Shown: positions 1-8,510, numbered from the stretch's first letter. The stretch is DNA of 64,000 bases from Paenibacillus sp. FSL R5-0623 (GCF_037974265.1 NZ_CP150233.1:5704001-5768000); one strand, 5' to 3'. Notes: generated from the letters alone by a model not told the origin. Made by a program: numbers and translations.

Positions 1-717
1 GGGAATTAGGCGTCTCTCTAGCTGCCTTAAATCATCCTTCTGTTCCGCTGACAAGCGTTCCTCATGGATACTTCCATCCTTGTCCATCACCATAACTTTG
101 TATTTTTTCATTTGTTCGTAGACAGACTTGAACTCACGATATTGTTCCTTGGTAAATGTTTTCTCTGCCTGTTCCAACTGTTCCTTCCAAAATTGCTCCT
201 CGTCCATCAGTTGGGTGGAGGATCCTCCACCCACAGCTTCTAGCTTCTCAAAAAACGGTTCCAGCTCAGCTACAAGAAGGTTATATCGTTCCTGCTCCAC
301 TGTATTCCACTGCTCTGGATGCATATTGCCCTGAGAATCGGGATACTTCACGGCCATTTGCCCTAATTGCTTCAGCAAGTCCATATATTGAACAAATTCT
401 TCTTCACTGAAATGGGCCTTGGCCGTCTGCAGCTTTGCTTCCAACCTCATATAATCCTCAGCTGTTCCCCCCATAGCAGCGATATTCTCCTGTGAACCAT
501 ATATTCCGTCTGCGAGATAGGTGTACCCTGCGTAGGCTCCGGTGGGAATAATGAGTACAGCAGCCAAGATCCCCGTGACCAGCCATTTTTTTCGATTTCT
601 TCTGATGTGTGAATCATTTCGAATACCATCCATCATTTTATGTTTAATTCTCGCAGGAACGGACCAGTCTTGGGTCTCTTCCTGGTAGGCTGTTCGCAAC
701 TGTTCATCGAGTTTCAT
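1..717 (-). CDS. Membrane anti-sigma factor for the adjacent ECF sigma factor (3' part cut off)
   Basis: The reading frame stays open from an ATG at 717 to the window edge (239 codons), so the C-terminus is missing. The start follows GGAGG (721-725) and overlaps the sigma-factor stop by 14 bases, which implies translational coupling. The first 46 residues are hydrophilic, then a single membrane helix follows (about residues 47-63), then a charged, helical, probably extracellular domain with many Glu/Lys/Gln. This N-in, one-helix layout directly after an ECF sigma gene is the classic anti-sigma arrangement. I infer that it holds the sigma factor at the membrane until an envelope signal frees it. 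The outer domain may belong to the DUF3600-like anti-sigma group, but I am not certain. Confidence 0.8.
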   Translation of the reverse strand, partial: MKLDEQLRTAYQEETQDWSVPARIKHKMMDGIRNDSHIRRNRKKWLVTGILAAVLIIPTGAYAGYTYLADGIYGSQENIAAMGGTAEDYMRLEAKLQTAKAHFSEEEFVQYMDLLKQLGQMAVKYPDSQGNMHPEQWNTVEQERYNLLVAELEPFFEKLEAVGGGSSTQLMDEEQFWKEQLEQAEKTFTKEQYREFKSVYEQMKKYKVMVMDKDGSIHEERLSAEQKDDLRQLERRLIP

Positions 718-1291
718 GCAGATCCTCCACCTTTCCCCGCAATCTTGGATTCATCTTCTCTTTTTGTCTCAACTTCGCCAGCGCCGCATGTATGCGCGAT
801 TTTACGGTTCCGAGCGGAATCGCCAATATGTCAGCAATCTCCTCTTGCGTATATTCATTCAAATAATGAAGTGTGACCACCTGCTGCAGCTTGTACGGTA
901 AACGGCGCACCTGTTCCAGCAGAAGACGATTGGCCAGTTTGTTGATCAAATCAGTGGAAAAATCATATTCCATACCAACTACAGATTTTTCGATCCGCTT
1001 GCTAAACCGAAACTGCATCAACCTTTTGCGTCGATAACTCTGAACCTGTCGCATCGTCACCCCCATCAACCAGGGACGAAAAGCACGCTCCGCATCATAT
1101 CGCTCTAATGACCGATACGCCTGAATGTAAATCTCCTGTACCACATCCTCCGCGTCAGACTTGTCCTTGATGAGAAATCGTACAGTTTGATATATCCTCG
1201 TCACTGTTTTCTCATATAATTCTCCATATGCTTCTTCATGCCCCGCCCGTATTAACGTTACAAGTTCTATGTACTCATCTTGCTCACTCAT
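704..1291 (-). CDS. ECF-family RNA polymerase sigma factor
   Basis: A 195-aa sigma-70 protein with only regions 2 and 4, the normal size for an ECF factor. Region 2 (about residues 25-95) shows the DAEDVVQEIYIQAY helix and FRPWL, followed by the basic YRRKR stretch. Region 4 (about 125-180) shows YTQEEIADILAIPLGTVKSR, the -35-binding helix-turn-helix. The start ATG at 1291 follows a GGAGG-rich stretch just upstream. It directs RNA polymerase to a small regulon, probably envelope stress, and is probably controlled by the overlapping membrane anti-sigma factor. The exact subgroup (SigM, SigV, SigX and so on) cannot be settled from sequence reading alone. Confidence 0.92.
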   Translation of the reverse strand: MSEQDEYIELVTLIRAGHEEAYGELYEKTVTRIYQTVRFLIKDKSDAEDVVQEIYIQAYRSLERYDAERAFRPWLMGVTMRQVQSYRRKRLMQFRFSKRIEKSVVGMEYDFSTDLINKLANRLLLEQVRRLPYKLQQVVTLHYLNEYTQEEIADILAIPLGTVKSRIHAALAKLRQKEKMNPRLRGKVEDLHETR

Positions 1292-1439
1292 TATCCATCC
1301 CCCTCCTCCTTACACTATATATTGGCATGCCAGCATCATAGCGTTCGATTTATTTATTGAATGAGTAGGCATGGCTGAATCTGATACAAAAAAGACCTAT
1401 GGTGTTTATCATGATATAATATACCTAATTTTGATATAA

Positions 1440-1778
1440 TTGGAGGTTTTGCATCTGAGTTATAAGATCCCCTTTGGTCTTTTGCTATTATCTATTTCGA
1501 TCATCGGATTTGTAATCGCCAGAACCCACCTTGAGGCCTACGCCACGGTATATAGACTTATTGGGATCTTGGTTATCTTATCGTCTCTTTTTCTTTCGAA
1601 AGCGGATATAGAGAGTAACTTAGCAGGGGTGGTCACTACAGTAATGAAACTTTTCAGCAAATTGTACTCAGAATATTTACTGATTCCACGACCTCTACGT
1701 TTGTTGTTTTTGTGGGGATGGATTGTTTTGTTTTTGGTTGCTGGTACCAAATTCAGATGGTTCTACTTCCTACAATAA
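1440..1778 (+). CDS. Small hypothetical membrane protein
   Basis: About 107-112 aa with three hydrophobic segments (roughly residues 10-28, 35-52 and 88-105) separated by a short basic stretch with PRPLR. I do not recognise a family. The frame opens with a TTG at 1440, but GGAGG at 1442-1446 sits inside that start. Translation more likely begins at the in-frame CTG at 1455 (8 bases from GGAGG) or the TTG at 1449. A TATAAT at 1414-1419 could be its promoter. It stands alone between the divergent sigma gene and a strong terminator. Confidence 0.55.
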   Translation: MEVLHLSYKIPFGLLLLSISIIGFVIARTHLEAYATVYRLIGILVILSSLFLSKADIESNLAGVVTTVMKLFSKLYSEYLLIPRPLRLLFLWGWIVLFLVAGTKFRWFYFLQ

Positions 1779-1810
1779 ACTGATTTCATAGAAGTCTGAT
1801 CCCCTGGGAC

Positions 1811-1859
1811 ATCAAAAAAGAGCTGAGTCGTCATTATGACGTCTCGGCTCTTCTTTGAT
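1811..1859 (+). terminator. Bidirectional hairpin terminator
   Basis: A 16-bp stem (1818-1833 with 1837-1852, two imperfect pairs, 3-base loop), extended by ATCAAA/TTTGAT at the outer ends. It lies 40 bases after the stop of the small membrane protein gene. Confidence 0.75.
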
Positions 1860-1994
1860 GCTCATCTTTCCGTACAGATAAAGATATTGGTAATTGAATC
1901 TGTGCTCGCTTATACGTTCCTTTTTGAGACAAACTTTATTTGATATTCAGAAATTCATAACTTGATCACCGCTCCTGAATAGTTCCACCTGTTC

Positions 1995-2025
1995 AAGTCT
2001 TGCCATTAAGTTGGCAAGGCTTTTT
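1995..2025 (+). terminator. Rho-independent terminator-like hairpin
   Basis: Stem CTTGCCA/TGGCAAG (1999-2005 with 2012-2018), extended by G-U pairing, followed by CTTTTT. No gene precedes it directly, so it may end a short transcript or back up the terminator at 1811. Confidence 0.55.
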
Positions 2026-2061
2026 CTCTTTAACGCAGTTGTTTGACTTTGCTTATGTATT

Positions 2062-2083
2062 CTTTAGATTTTCTTCAGATTTA
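2062..2083 (+). promoter_or_regulatory. 11-bp tandem repeat, probable response-regulator site before dedA
   Basis: CTTTAGATTTT is followed at once by CTTCAGATTTA, two 11-base units in tandem. OmpR/VanR-type regulators bind such head-to-tail repeats with one-helical-turn spacing. The site is 64 bases upstream of the dedA start and a regulator of this class is encoded 1.2 kb downstream, so autoregulation of the whole cluster is my inference. Confidence 0.45.
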
Positions 2084-2147
2084 TGCTCATTAATTCCTTA
2101 GTTTTTTTCATTAAGATTGCTATATCAACAAGAGAGGAGGCAAAACA

Positions 2148-2651
2148 ATGATCAGCAATACGATCTTAGAGCTACTTCATCAGTATGGTTATCTGATTTT
2201 TTATTTTGCCTTCTCATTAGGACCTTTCGGGATTCCAATTCCAAATGAAATCACGATTATCAGCGGTGCCATTTTGAGTCACACAGGAGTTATCAATTCA
2301 TGGATCACATACTTCTGTATTTTATCAGGGCTATTAACGGCCATTACCTTTGCTTATTTTGCAGGGAAGTTATTTGGACCCAAGATAAAACACAGATTTC
2401 AACATCATAAACACTTCGTTAAAGCAGAACTGATTTTGAATAAGAGTGGCAATTGGGCGATGTGCATCGGTTTGTTCATTCCAATCGTGCGATATGTTCT
2501 CCCTTTGGTCATTGGACTGAGCGGGGTGCAGTATAGAAAATTTGCTCTTATCTCCTATTCCAGTGCTTTGTTATGGACCTTAACGTATTTTACAGCGGGA
2601 ATCTACTTCGGTGGTCCCATCCTATCTACGCTTCAATTATTCCATTTCTAA
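2148..2651 (+). CDS. DedA-family membrane protein
   Basis: A 167-aa integral membrane protein of the DedA/SNARE-associated (PF09335) type. The N-terminal re-entrant segment contains GPFGIPIPNE, where the acidic residue after the proline pair is the family mark. The C-terminal half has the conserved Arg in GLFIPIVRYVLPLVIGLSG and the F-S-LLW helix. It is a little shorter than most DedA proteins (about 200 aa). Family members act as flippases for undecaprenyl phosphate or phosphatidylethanolamine and affect resistance to cationic peptides and envelope stress. GAGAGGAGG precedes the ATG. It is followed after 41 bases by a methyltransferase gene, then a two-component system and a second methyltransferase, which suggests an envelope-lipid response unit. 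Confidence 0.88.
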   Translation: MISNTILELLHQYGYLIFYFAFSLGPFGIPIPNEITIISGAILSHTGVINSWITYFCILSGLLTAITFAYFAGKLFGPKIKHRFQHHKHFVKAELILNKSGNWAMCIGLFIPIVRYVLPLVIGLSGVQYRKFALISYSSALLWTLTYFTAGIYFGGPILSTLQLFHF

Positions 2652-2692
2652 CTGGGTCTGATAACATACCATCACATTATGGAGGAACCCCT

Positions 2693-3259
2693 ATGAATTC
2701 CAATGAACCTGTACTATTTTTGAAAAGTTTTCTGCAAAGCCCTAAACATGTCGGCAGTATCATACCCAGTTCCCGGTTTCTCGCCAGCAAAATGGTGAAG
2801 CAAGCCTCTTGGTTAGAGGCAAAAGCAGTCGCCGAGCTTGGATCGGGTACAGGTCCTATCACTCGCTATATTCATCAACAAGTACAGGATTCCACCAAAG
2901 TCCTATTGTTTGAGATGAACGAAACGATGAGGAATACTCTTAAGACGGCATACCCGGAGTTCTCCTGTTATCCAGACGCCGCTCGATTGGTAGAATCTAT
3001 GAATCAAGAGGGTGTTCTGCAACTGGATTACATTTTTAGCGGGTTACCCTTCTTCAACTTTGAGCCTGAATTAAGAAATACGTTGGTGGATCAGATTCAT
3101 AAAGCACTTAAACCTGGAGGGTTATTCATCGCCTTTCAATATTCACTTCAAATGAAAAAAACATTATCCGAATACTTTATTATCGAAAAATTAGAATTCG
3201 TGCCTTTGAATGTCCCTCCTGCGTTCGTTTATGTCTGTCGCAAAAAGGAAACAATTTAA
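2693..3259 (+). CDS. SAM-dependent methyltransferase, phospholipid N-methyltransferase/KsgA-like
   Basis: 188 aa if begun at the ATG 2693, which has GGAGG at the right distance. A longer frame from 2573 runs through the dedA gene and is unlikely. A Rossmann SAM-binding motif AELGSGTGPITRYI lies at about residues 43-56, followed by an acidic motif at the end of strand 2 (LLFEMNE), with LDYIFSGLPFFNF as the catalytic-region motif and a LKPGG loop. This pattern fits the COG3963-type phospholipid N-methyltransferases. The protein is closely similar to the second methyltransferase at 5125-5703: both start with EP-FLFL and have the VGS-PSS segment. The substrate is not shown by the sequence. A membrane lipid is plausible given DedA next door. 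Confidence 0.8.
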   Translation: MNSNEPVLFLKSFLQSPKHVGSIIPSSRFLASKMVKQASWLEAKAVAELGSGTGPITRYIHQQVQDSTKVLLFEMNETMRNTLKTAYPEFSCYPDAARLVESMNQEGVLQLDYIFSGLPFFNFEPELRNTLVDQIHKALKPGGLFIAFQYSLQMKKTLSEYFIIEKLEFVPLNVPPAFVYVCRKKETI

Positions 3260-3316
3260 ACATCCTGGGCTATCGTTTACACTGAAGTTATCCTAATTTT
3301 TAAGGAGTGTTGAATC

Positions 3317-3997
3317 ATGAGTACCATTCTTGTTGTTGATGATGAACCCGATATCCGTGATGTCATTCATGTCTATTTACGTAACGAAGGATATCAGGTC
3401 ATTGAAGCAGCCAATGGTGAAGAAGCGCTAACTATTATCAATACAACATCGGTCCAACTCGTCATATTGGATGTCATGATGCCCATTATGGACGGCATCA
3501 AAGCCTGCTTTAAAATAAGAGAAGTATCGACCACTCCCATTATTATGTTATCCGCCAAGGAAGAAGACATTGATAAAATTACAGGCCTGACTACCGGGGC
3601 CGACGATTACATGGTCAAACCGTTTAACCCGTTAGAATTACTGGCTCGCGTTAAAGCTCAGTTACGACGTCAAACACTGATCGGGAAACCAGAATCCAAT
3701 TCACTTATTTTGATCAAGGACCTTGTCATTGATACAAGTAAACATTCCGTGAAGCTCAAAGATAATGACATTTCGCTTACACCACTGGAGTTTTCCATTC
3801 TAGTGCTGCTTGCCAGCCATCCTGGACAAGTATTTAGCTCCGAGAAAATTTACGAAACCGTATGGAAGGAACCTTACGGGTATTCGGATAATACAGTGAT
3901 GGTTCATATTCGTAACCTGCGTGAGAAATTGGAAATGAATCCACGGGAACCTCAGTATATTAAAACGGTATGGGGAGTGGGCTATAAAATTGATTAA
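3317..3997 (+). CDS. OmpR/PhoB-family response regulator
   Basis: 226 aa. The receiver domain spans residues 1-115 with the acidic pair DDE (8-10), the phospho-acceptor Asp52 in LDVMMP, a Thr/Ser near 80 and Lys about 102 in VKPF. The winged-helix Trans_Reg_C domain spans 130-225 and ends in the typical VRTVWGVGYK-like motif (here IKTVWGVGYKID). AAGGAG precedes the ATG. The stop overlaps the kinase start by 8 bases, so the two are co-translated. It probably binds the tandem repeat at 2062-2083. Confidence 0.95.
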   Translation: MSTILVVDDEPDIRDVIHVYLRNEGYQVIEAANGEEALTIINTTSVQLVILDVMMPIMDGIKACFKIREVSTTPIIMLSAKEEDIDKITGLTTGADDYMVKPFNPLELLARVKAQLRRQTLIGKPESNSLILIKDLVIDTSKHSVKLKDNDISLTPLEFSILVLLASHPGQVFSSEKIYETVWKEPYGYSDNTVMVHIRNLREKLEMNPREPQYIKTVWGVGYKID

Positions 3998-5090
3998 ACG
4001 ATTACCACATTTTAAAAAAAAGATACAGATTAACATCCTATATCAAATGTTGATCAGTTTATTGATTTCGTTTGTTGGCTCTGTGGGTGTAAATAATATG
4101 TTGATCATAGCTGCCGCAAAAATTAGTGAAAGATTTAATTGGCCTTCGCTTCTCTACATTTTCCCTTATGTTCTAACACCAATCTTCATCGTAATTTTCA
4201 CTTTAATTTTTTTGTTTTCCACACGAAAAATTGTGAGAGATCTCATTACATTAGAGCAAGGGCTTCAATTCATTTCGGAGGGCAATCTGGACTACCGTGT
4301 ACCCGTCAATCGACAAGATGAACTTGGACGCGTCGCTTCTAACATCAATCACATGACTGAACAATTGCAGCTGCAGATCTTCAAAGAGCGTGAGTTAGAG
4401 AAATCCAAGATGGACATGATTACGGGTATCTCACATGACCTGCGCACACCACTTACCAGCATAATCGGGTATATTGAGCTTCTTAGAACAGAATCCTTTC
4501 AAGACAAAGCAGAGTATGACCGCTTCATTCAGAACACCTATAACAAAGCAACGCATTTGAAGAAGTTACTCGATGATTTATTTGAATACACACGTCTAAC
4601 CTCAATAGATACCCAATTGGATTTGAAAAAGGTTGATCTATGTCAGCTATTGGATCAATTGTTGTTTGAATTCGAGCCTCTAGCTCAGGAGAATAAGGTT
4701 CGTATTGAGAAAAAACTGGGTGATGCTCCGATTATGGTCTCCCTGGATAGTGATAAGATTGCACGAGCCATCGACAATCTTCTCATGAATGCACTGAAGT
4801 ATTCCTTTAAACCGGGTACGATTCATGTTCGAATGAGTGTGCGGCATAATCACGTTACCATTGAAGTAGAGAATAAAGGCATGCCCCTAACGATAGAACA
4901 AAAGAACAGACTGTTTGATCGCTTTTATAAGGTGGATTATTCGAGGAATAGCGAAGGTATTCAATCAGGATCTGGTCTGGGTCTTTCTATTGCGAGAAAC
5001 ATTGCGGAGTTACATCAGGGGACTCTAACACTAGAACATACGCGTAACGTATTTATATTCCAACTAAGCTTGCCTTCTAACATCCAGTGA
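3990..5090 (+). CDS. Sensor histidine kinase (VanS-like)
   Basis: 366 aa, TTG start at 3990 inside the end of the regulator gene, with GGGGAGTGGG as ribosome binding site. Two membrane helices (about 17-43 and 57-77) enclose only a short outer loop, so it probably senses within or near the membrane. HAMP domain about 78-132, dimerisation/phospho-acceptor helix with His149 in GISHDLRTPL, ATP-binding N box NLLMNALKYS and G2 box GSGLGLSIARNI. The small sensor loop is typical of intramembrane-sensing or VanS/BceS-like kinases that respond to cell-wall or peptide stress. It is flanked by two methyltransferase genes. Confidence 0.94.
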   Translation: MIKRLPHFKKKIQINILYQMLISLLISFVGSVGVNNMLIIAAAKISERFNWPSLLYIFPYVLTPIFIVIFTLIFLFSTRKIVRDLITLEQGLQFISEGNLDYRVPVNRQDELGRVASNINHMTEQLQLQIFKERELEKSKMDMITGISHDLRTPLTSIIGYIELLRTESFQDKAEYDRFIQNTYNKATHLKKLLDDLFEYTRLTSIDTQLDLKKVDLCQLLDQLLFEFEPLAQENKVRIEKKLGDAPIMVSLDSDKIARAIDNLLMNALKYSFKPGTIHVRMSVRHNHVTIEVENKGMPLTIEQKNRLFDRFYKVDYSRNSEGIQSGSGLGLSIARNIAELHQGTLTLEHTRNVFIFQLSLPSNIQ

Positions 5091-5124
5091 AACATCAATA
5101 GCATTGATAATGGAGGACACCACG

Positions 5125-5703
5125 ATGAAAACACCCGAACCCTTTCTTTTCCTGCAAGGATTTCTGAGGAATCCCAAACGAGTAGGCAGTGTCCTGCCCA
5201 GTTCCAAATTTCTAGCCCATAAAATCGTCCAGTCTGTACGATGGGATGAGGTTAGAACCATTGCTGAGCTGGGGCCAGGAACAGGTGCTGTCACACGTCT
5301 CATGAGAGCACATTTACCGAACTCGGCAACCGTGTTTTTATTTGAAAGAGACCCCAAAATGAGAAGTAATCTGAAGAGAACATATCCTGAATTCATGTTC
5401 CATTCGAATGCATCCTATCTGTTGAAAAGAATCAATCAAGAACATGTGCAACAGTTGGATAGTATCATTTGCGGACTGCCCTTTTTTAATTTTTCCAGAG
5501 AAATGAGACAAAACATCCTGTCACAGATCCATACAGCGCTCCGACCTGGAGGCACATTAGTCTTGTACCAGTACTCACTTCATATGAGGAAACAATTAGC
5601 TGAGTTATTTGAGATGGAGAAAATTCAATTTGTGCCTTTCAACTTTCCTCCTGTTTTTGTGTATGTTTGTCGTAAAAGACAAGATGAAGGGCACACTCTA
5701 TAA
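5125..5703 (+). CDS. SAM-dependent methyltransferase, paralogue of the gene at 2693
   Basis: 192 aa from ATG 5125, with GGAGG at 5112-5116 (8-base spacing). The frame could start at a TTG at 5104, but that would put the GGAGG inside the gene. SAM motif AELGPGTGAVTRLM, strand-2 acidic motif LFERD, GLPFFNF motif and RPGGT loop all match the gene at 2693. The two share their N-terminal region (PFLFLQGFLRNPKRVGS) and the C-terminal VPFNFPPVFVYVCRK. It begins 34 bases after the kinase stop and is probably in the same transcript. Duplicated methyltransferases bracketing a two-component system suggest two related lipid or peptide substrates, which is inference only. Confidence 0.8.
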   Translation: MKTPEPFLFLQGFLRNPKRVGSVLPSSKFLAHKIVQSVRWDEVRTIAELGPGTGAVTRLMRAHLPNSATVFLFERDPKMRSNLKRTYPEFMFHSNASYLLKRINQEHVQQLDSIICGLPFFNFSREMRQNILSQIHTALRPGGTLVLYQYSLHMRKQLAELFEMEKIQFVPFNFPPVFVYVCRKRQDEGHTL

Positions 5704-5707
5704 ATGT

Positions 5708-6490
5708 TTAATGTCCTGTCTTGTCCTGGGAGGATCTAATCATGCGAGTCATCATCTTACGCGGCAACAACCGCGGCATAAACGCGATGAATCGGTTTCG
5801 AACACCAGGCATAATTAACGTCTTGCCACGTAAGAAGCCTCGATATCCTTCTTCCGCTACCTGTCCTGCTTCCATGATCGGGCCCTGCAACATCTTCGAG
5901 ACACCCATACCCGAACGATCCACAAACCCGGTAGATGTCAGACCTGGACACAGTGCTGTCACCGTAACACCAGTACCGTTTACTTCATTTTCCAAAGCTT
6001 CAGTGAACGATAGCACATACGCTTTCGTCGCATAATATACCGACATCATCGGTCCAGGGAAAAAACCTACCAATGAAGCCACATTCATCACTCCGCCTTG
6101 CCTACGTTGGATCATATCCGGCAAGAATAGCTTGGTCATGACGGTTAAAGCCTTGATATTCACGTCAATCATATTAACTTCTTGTTCCATATCCGTTTCC
6201 ATAAACGTCCCGAACAGACCGAAACCTGCATTGTTGACAAGATAGTCAACAACAATGCCCTTTTCCTTCAGCTCATGATAAATCTCCTGTGGTACCCCCG
6301 GTGCCGCTACATCTTTGGCAATAACCGTCGCCTGAATGCCATACTTTTTCCGATACTCCTGAGCTAGATCCTGTATTTTACCCTCACTTCGTGCTACCAG
6401 CACAATATGATGTCCACCTTTGGCAAACCGATCTGCTAACTCTTTACCAATCCCACCCGAGACCCCTGTGATTAGAACTGTCTTTCTCAT
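5708..6490 (-). CDS. Short-chain dehydrogenase/reductase (SDR)
   Basis: 260 aa. Nucleotide-binding TGVSGGIG at about residues 8-15, NNAGFG at about 85-90, catalytic Ser in MNVASLVG, and Tyr-x-x-x-Lys in YYATKAY, so the full classical SDR set is present. The gene converges with the methyltransferase, leaving only 4 bases between stops and no visible terminator. A palindromic operator (6548-6559) sits 57 bases upstream of its start, and the TetR gene lies just beyond. The substrate is unknown. YdfG/DltE-like SDRs of this type act on small carbonyl compounds or acyl chains. Confidence 0.92.
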   Translation of the reverse strand: MRKTVLITGVSGGIGKELADRFAKGGHHIVLVARSEGKIQDLAQEYRKKYGIQATVIAKDVAAPGVPQEIYHELKEKGIVVDYLVNNAGFGLFGTFMETDMEQEVNMIDVNIKALTVMTKLFLPDMIQRRQGGVMNVASLVGFFPGPMMSVYYATKAYVLSFTEALENEVNGTGVTVTALCPGLTSTGFVDRSGMGVSKMLQGPIMEAGQVAEEGYRGFLRGKTLIMPGVRNRFIAFMPRLLPRKMMTRMIRSSQDKTGH

Positions 6491-6547
6491 GTTGTTGCCT
6501 GCCTCTCTTTTCTATAAAATGTGTTTCATCTGCGAACAGCAATATTT

Positions 6548-6559
6548 GAACGAACGTTC
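6548..6559. promoter_or_regulatory. Probable TetR operator before the SDR gene
   Basis: The palindrome GAACG-AA-CGTTC lies between the TetR stop and the SDR start. A second site with identical half-sites (GAACG-AT-CGTTC) lies at 10440-10451 in front of another SDR gene. Two matching dyads at similar distances upstream of paralogous genes next to a TetR gene make an operator very likely. On the minus strand a TATTAT/TATAGA stretch overlaps it. Confidence 0.6.
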
Positions 6560-6580
6560 TATAATAGTAAAAAAAATAGA

Positions 6581-7159
6581 CTACCTCCGTATGAGATCCA
6601 TGGATAGCATCGCTATACGAAGAAGTTTTTCTTTGGTCATCGAAGTCTTGGCCATTCCCCTTAACCCAATGCTTACGTTATGCAGATATTCCGCCAATAC
6701 CTCGGCGTTGTACTCGGTTGTGAATTCACCTTCCTGCTGTCCCCACACCATAATGTCCTTGATTAGTTTCTCCGTATTGGCAAACATCTCTATCGATCGA
6801 TTGTTCATATCGTCATCACGTGCCGCCAATTCGACCGTTGAATTAACAATGAAGCAGCCTGATGCTGGAGATTCTTCTCCATGAATCAAAGAAGAAAATA
6901 TAAACTGAAGTGCTTTCGTTGCCGTTTGAGAATGCTCTACACCTGTTGCAAGGGCGGAGCTCATCTGGTGATCATATAGATCTACTGTCTTCAGGTACAA
7001 GGTATGTTTATCGCCAAATGTGTCATACAAGCTTTTACGATGAATTCCCATATGATTGACCAGCTCTGTCATAGACGTCTTCTCATAGCCTTGTTCCCAA
7101 AAAAGTCTCATCGCTTTATCCAGTACAACAGACTCTTCGAACTCTTTGCTTCTCGCCAT
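6581..7159 (-). CDS. TetR/AcrR-family transcriptional repressor
   Basis: 192 aa. The N-terminal helix-turn-helix (about 10-55) has MRLFWEQGYEKTSMTELVNH followed by the recognition helix MGIHRKSLYDTFGDK, the standard TetR pattern. The C-terminal half (60-190) is all-helical ligand-binding domain with a Cys in the middle (SPASGCFIVN). Targets are probably the two SDR genes carrying GAACG-N2-CGTTC sites. A looser dyad TGTTC-N7-GAACA at 7174-7190 overlaps its own leader and may give autoregulation. The inducer is likely an electrophile or carbonyl given the reductases around it, but this is inference. Confidence 0.92.
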   Translation of the reverse strand: MARSKEFEESVVLDKAMRLFWEQGYEKTSMTELVNHMGIHRKSLYDTFGDKHTLYLKTVDLYDHQMSSALATGVEHSQTATKALQFIFSSLIHGEESPASGCFIVNSTVELAARDDDMNNRSIEMFANTEKLIKDIMVWGQQEGEFTTEYNAEVLAEYLHNVSIGLRGMAKTSMTKEKLLRIAMLSMDLIRR

Positions 7160-7173
7160 TGGCTTCCCTCCTG

Positions 7174-7190
7174 TTCAGAAAACGAACATT
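7174..7190. promoter_or_regulatory. Possible autoregulatory dyad upstream of tetR
   Basis: TGTTC and GAACA are separated by 7 bases, directly upstream of the tetR ribosome binding site. It contains one ACGAAC half-site like those of the two stronger operators, but the spacing differs, so the call is weak. Confidence 0.3.
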
Positions 7191-7220
7191 GAATAACATG
7201 AGTATGATCTTAACGAGCCT

Positions 7221-8222
7221 TTAAAAGGTAACAATGACTTTGCCCTGCGAGTGACCCGTTGATACTTTGATCAATGCCTTTTCAATGTCATCAAACGTAT
7301 ACGTAGAATCGATCGAAGGCTTAATGTCTTCTTTTTCTACAAGAGCTGTGATTTCTTGCAACTGAATCCCACTGGAATGTACAAATAAAAAACGGTATTC
7401 AGCTTGAGTCTTACGTGCCATGGAATCCAAGCGTGCACCTACGAGACCAAACAATGCTCTTTTCCACAACGGGAATTGACTGTCCACTGCAAAGCGATAA
7501 TTGGGTCCTGCCTTCAAAGAGACTAATTTCCCCTGTGGTTTCAAAATGCTCAGTTCAGCTTTGATCTCATCCGCGCCCAAAGTGTCAATTACATAATCGA
7601 TATCAGACAGAATGTCAGCATAACGCTCAGTCTTATAATTAATGAATTGATCTGCTCCAATGGATAAACTACGCGCTCTGCCCCTCTCACTGCCACTTGT
7701 AATAACCGTTAATCCCATAGACTTGGCAATCGGGATGGCCATTGCCCCGAATCCACCCGTTCCGCCAGGAATAAACAGCTTTTTATTCGGTTCAGCTCGG
7801 AGTACATCATGCAATGCTTGATACGCGGTCAGGGCAGTAAGGGGTACCGCCGCAGCTTCGATAAAAGATAGATTTCCAGGCATAATGGATAAGGCATCCT
7901 CATGTACAGTTGCATATTCAGCAAAAGCACCAATTTTATTCAGAGGCAACCTGGTATAAACCTTATCACCTACTTTAAAATTCCAAACATCATCACCAAC
8001 GGCTTCAATGACACCCGATAATTCATTCCCTAAAGTTAAAGGTAACGTATAGTCGGCAATCATCCGAACACTGCCATTCATATTCAAGATATCCAGTGGA
8101 TTTACACCCGCAGCTTTTACTTTGACAAGGACCTCACGGCTATGAATCTGAGGTATCTCAATATTATTGATTTCCACTTGGATTTTTTTGGAGTATTTCT
8201 GTATTTGAGCTGCTCTCATCAT
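7221..8222 (-). CDS. MDR-family NADP-dependent oxidoreductase (quinone-reductase type)
   Basis: 333 aa. GroES-like N-terminal domain (VKVKAAGVNPLDIL, then ELSGVIEAVGDDV) and Rossmann domain with PGGTGGFGAMAIPIAKSMG at about residues 145-163. The Cys ligands of zinc alcohol dehydrogenases are absent, so it is a zinc-free quinone/enone reductase-like enzyme that transfers hydride from NADPH to an unsaturated carbonyl or quinone. Same strand as tetR, 61 bases upstream of its start, but with no obvious operator of its own. The neighbours (SDRs, Old Yellow Enzyme) share this chemistry. Confidence 0.9.
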   Translation of the reverse strand: MMRAAQIQKYSKKIQVEINNIEIPQIHSREVLVKVKAAGVNPLDILNMNGSVRMIADYTLPLTLGNELSGVIEAVGDDVWNFKVGDKVYTRLPLNKIGAFAEYATVHEDALSIMPGNLSFIEAAAVPLTALTAYQALHDVLRAEPNKKLFIPGGTGGFGAMAIPIAKSMGLTVITSGSERGRARSLSIGADQFINYKTERYADILSDIDYVIDTLGADEIKAELSILKPQGKLVSLKAGPNYRFAVDSQFPLWKRALFGLVGARLDSMARKTQAEYRFLFVHSSGIQLQEITALVEKEDIKPSIDSTYTFDDIEKALIKVSTGHSQGKVIVTF

Positions 8223-8363
8223 TTACCCTCTTCCTTTGCTTATAGACTATAAAAGTTGAACTCAAGATTATTTACACTGACACTACGATGACAGAACAAC
8301 CTTCCAATCGCTGTTATCCCCAGATTTTTTTGATCCCCTTTCTAAAGGGAAAATCCGGTGATA

Positions 8364-8386
8364 AAGGCGAACGCTTCGCTTTTTCA
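8364..8386. terminator. Hairpin with T-run downstream of the Old Yellow Enzyme gene
   Basis: GCGAA-CGC-TTCGC followed by TTTTT on the plus strand, with a weaker CTTTAT on the minus strand. It lies in a 288-base gap (8223-8510) with no gene. The gap also has a CCCTTT/AAAGGG dyad near 8336. Confidence 0.4.
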
Positions 8387-8510
8387 GGTTCTTTCTGTCC
8401 TCTCCGTTAATGTGTAAATGATTAGTTCAATTTATGTGAGAACATGGCGCACAATTCAGTTGTACGCCACGTTACAGCTTGTGCTAGTGTTGCCCCTCTT
8501 GCGACTTTAA

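Noticed and set aside
5757..5951. Minus-strand frame inside the SDR gene
   Set aside because: Shadow of the SDR gene in another frame.
8223..8510. Possible gene between the reductase and the Old Yellow Enzyme genes
   Set aside because: No frame with a start and ribosome site. Only the hairpin described.
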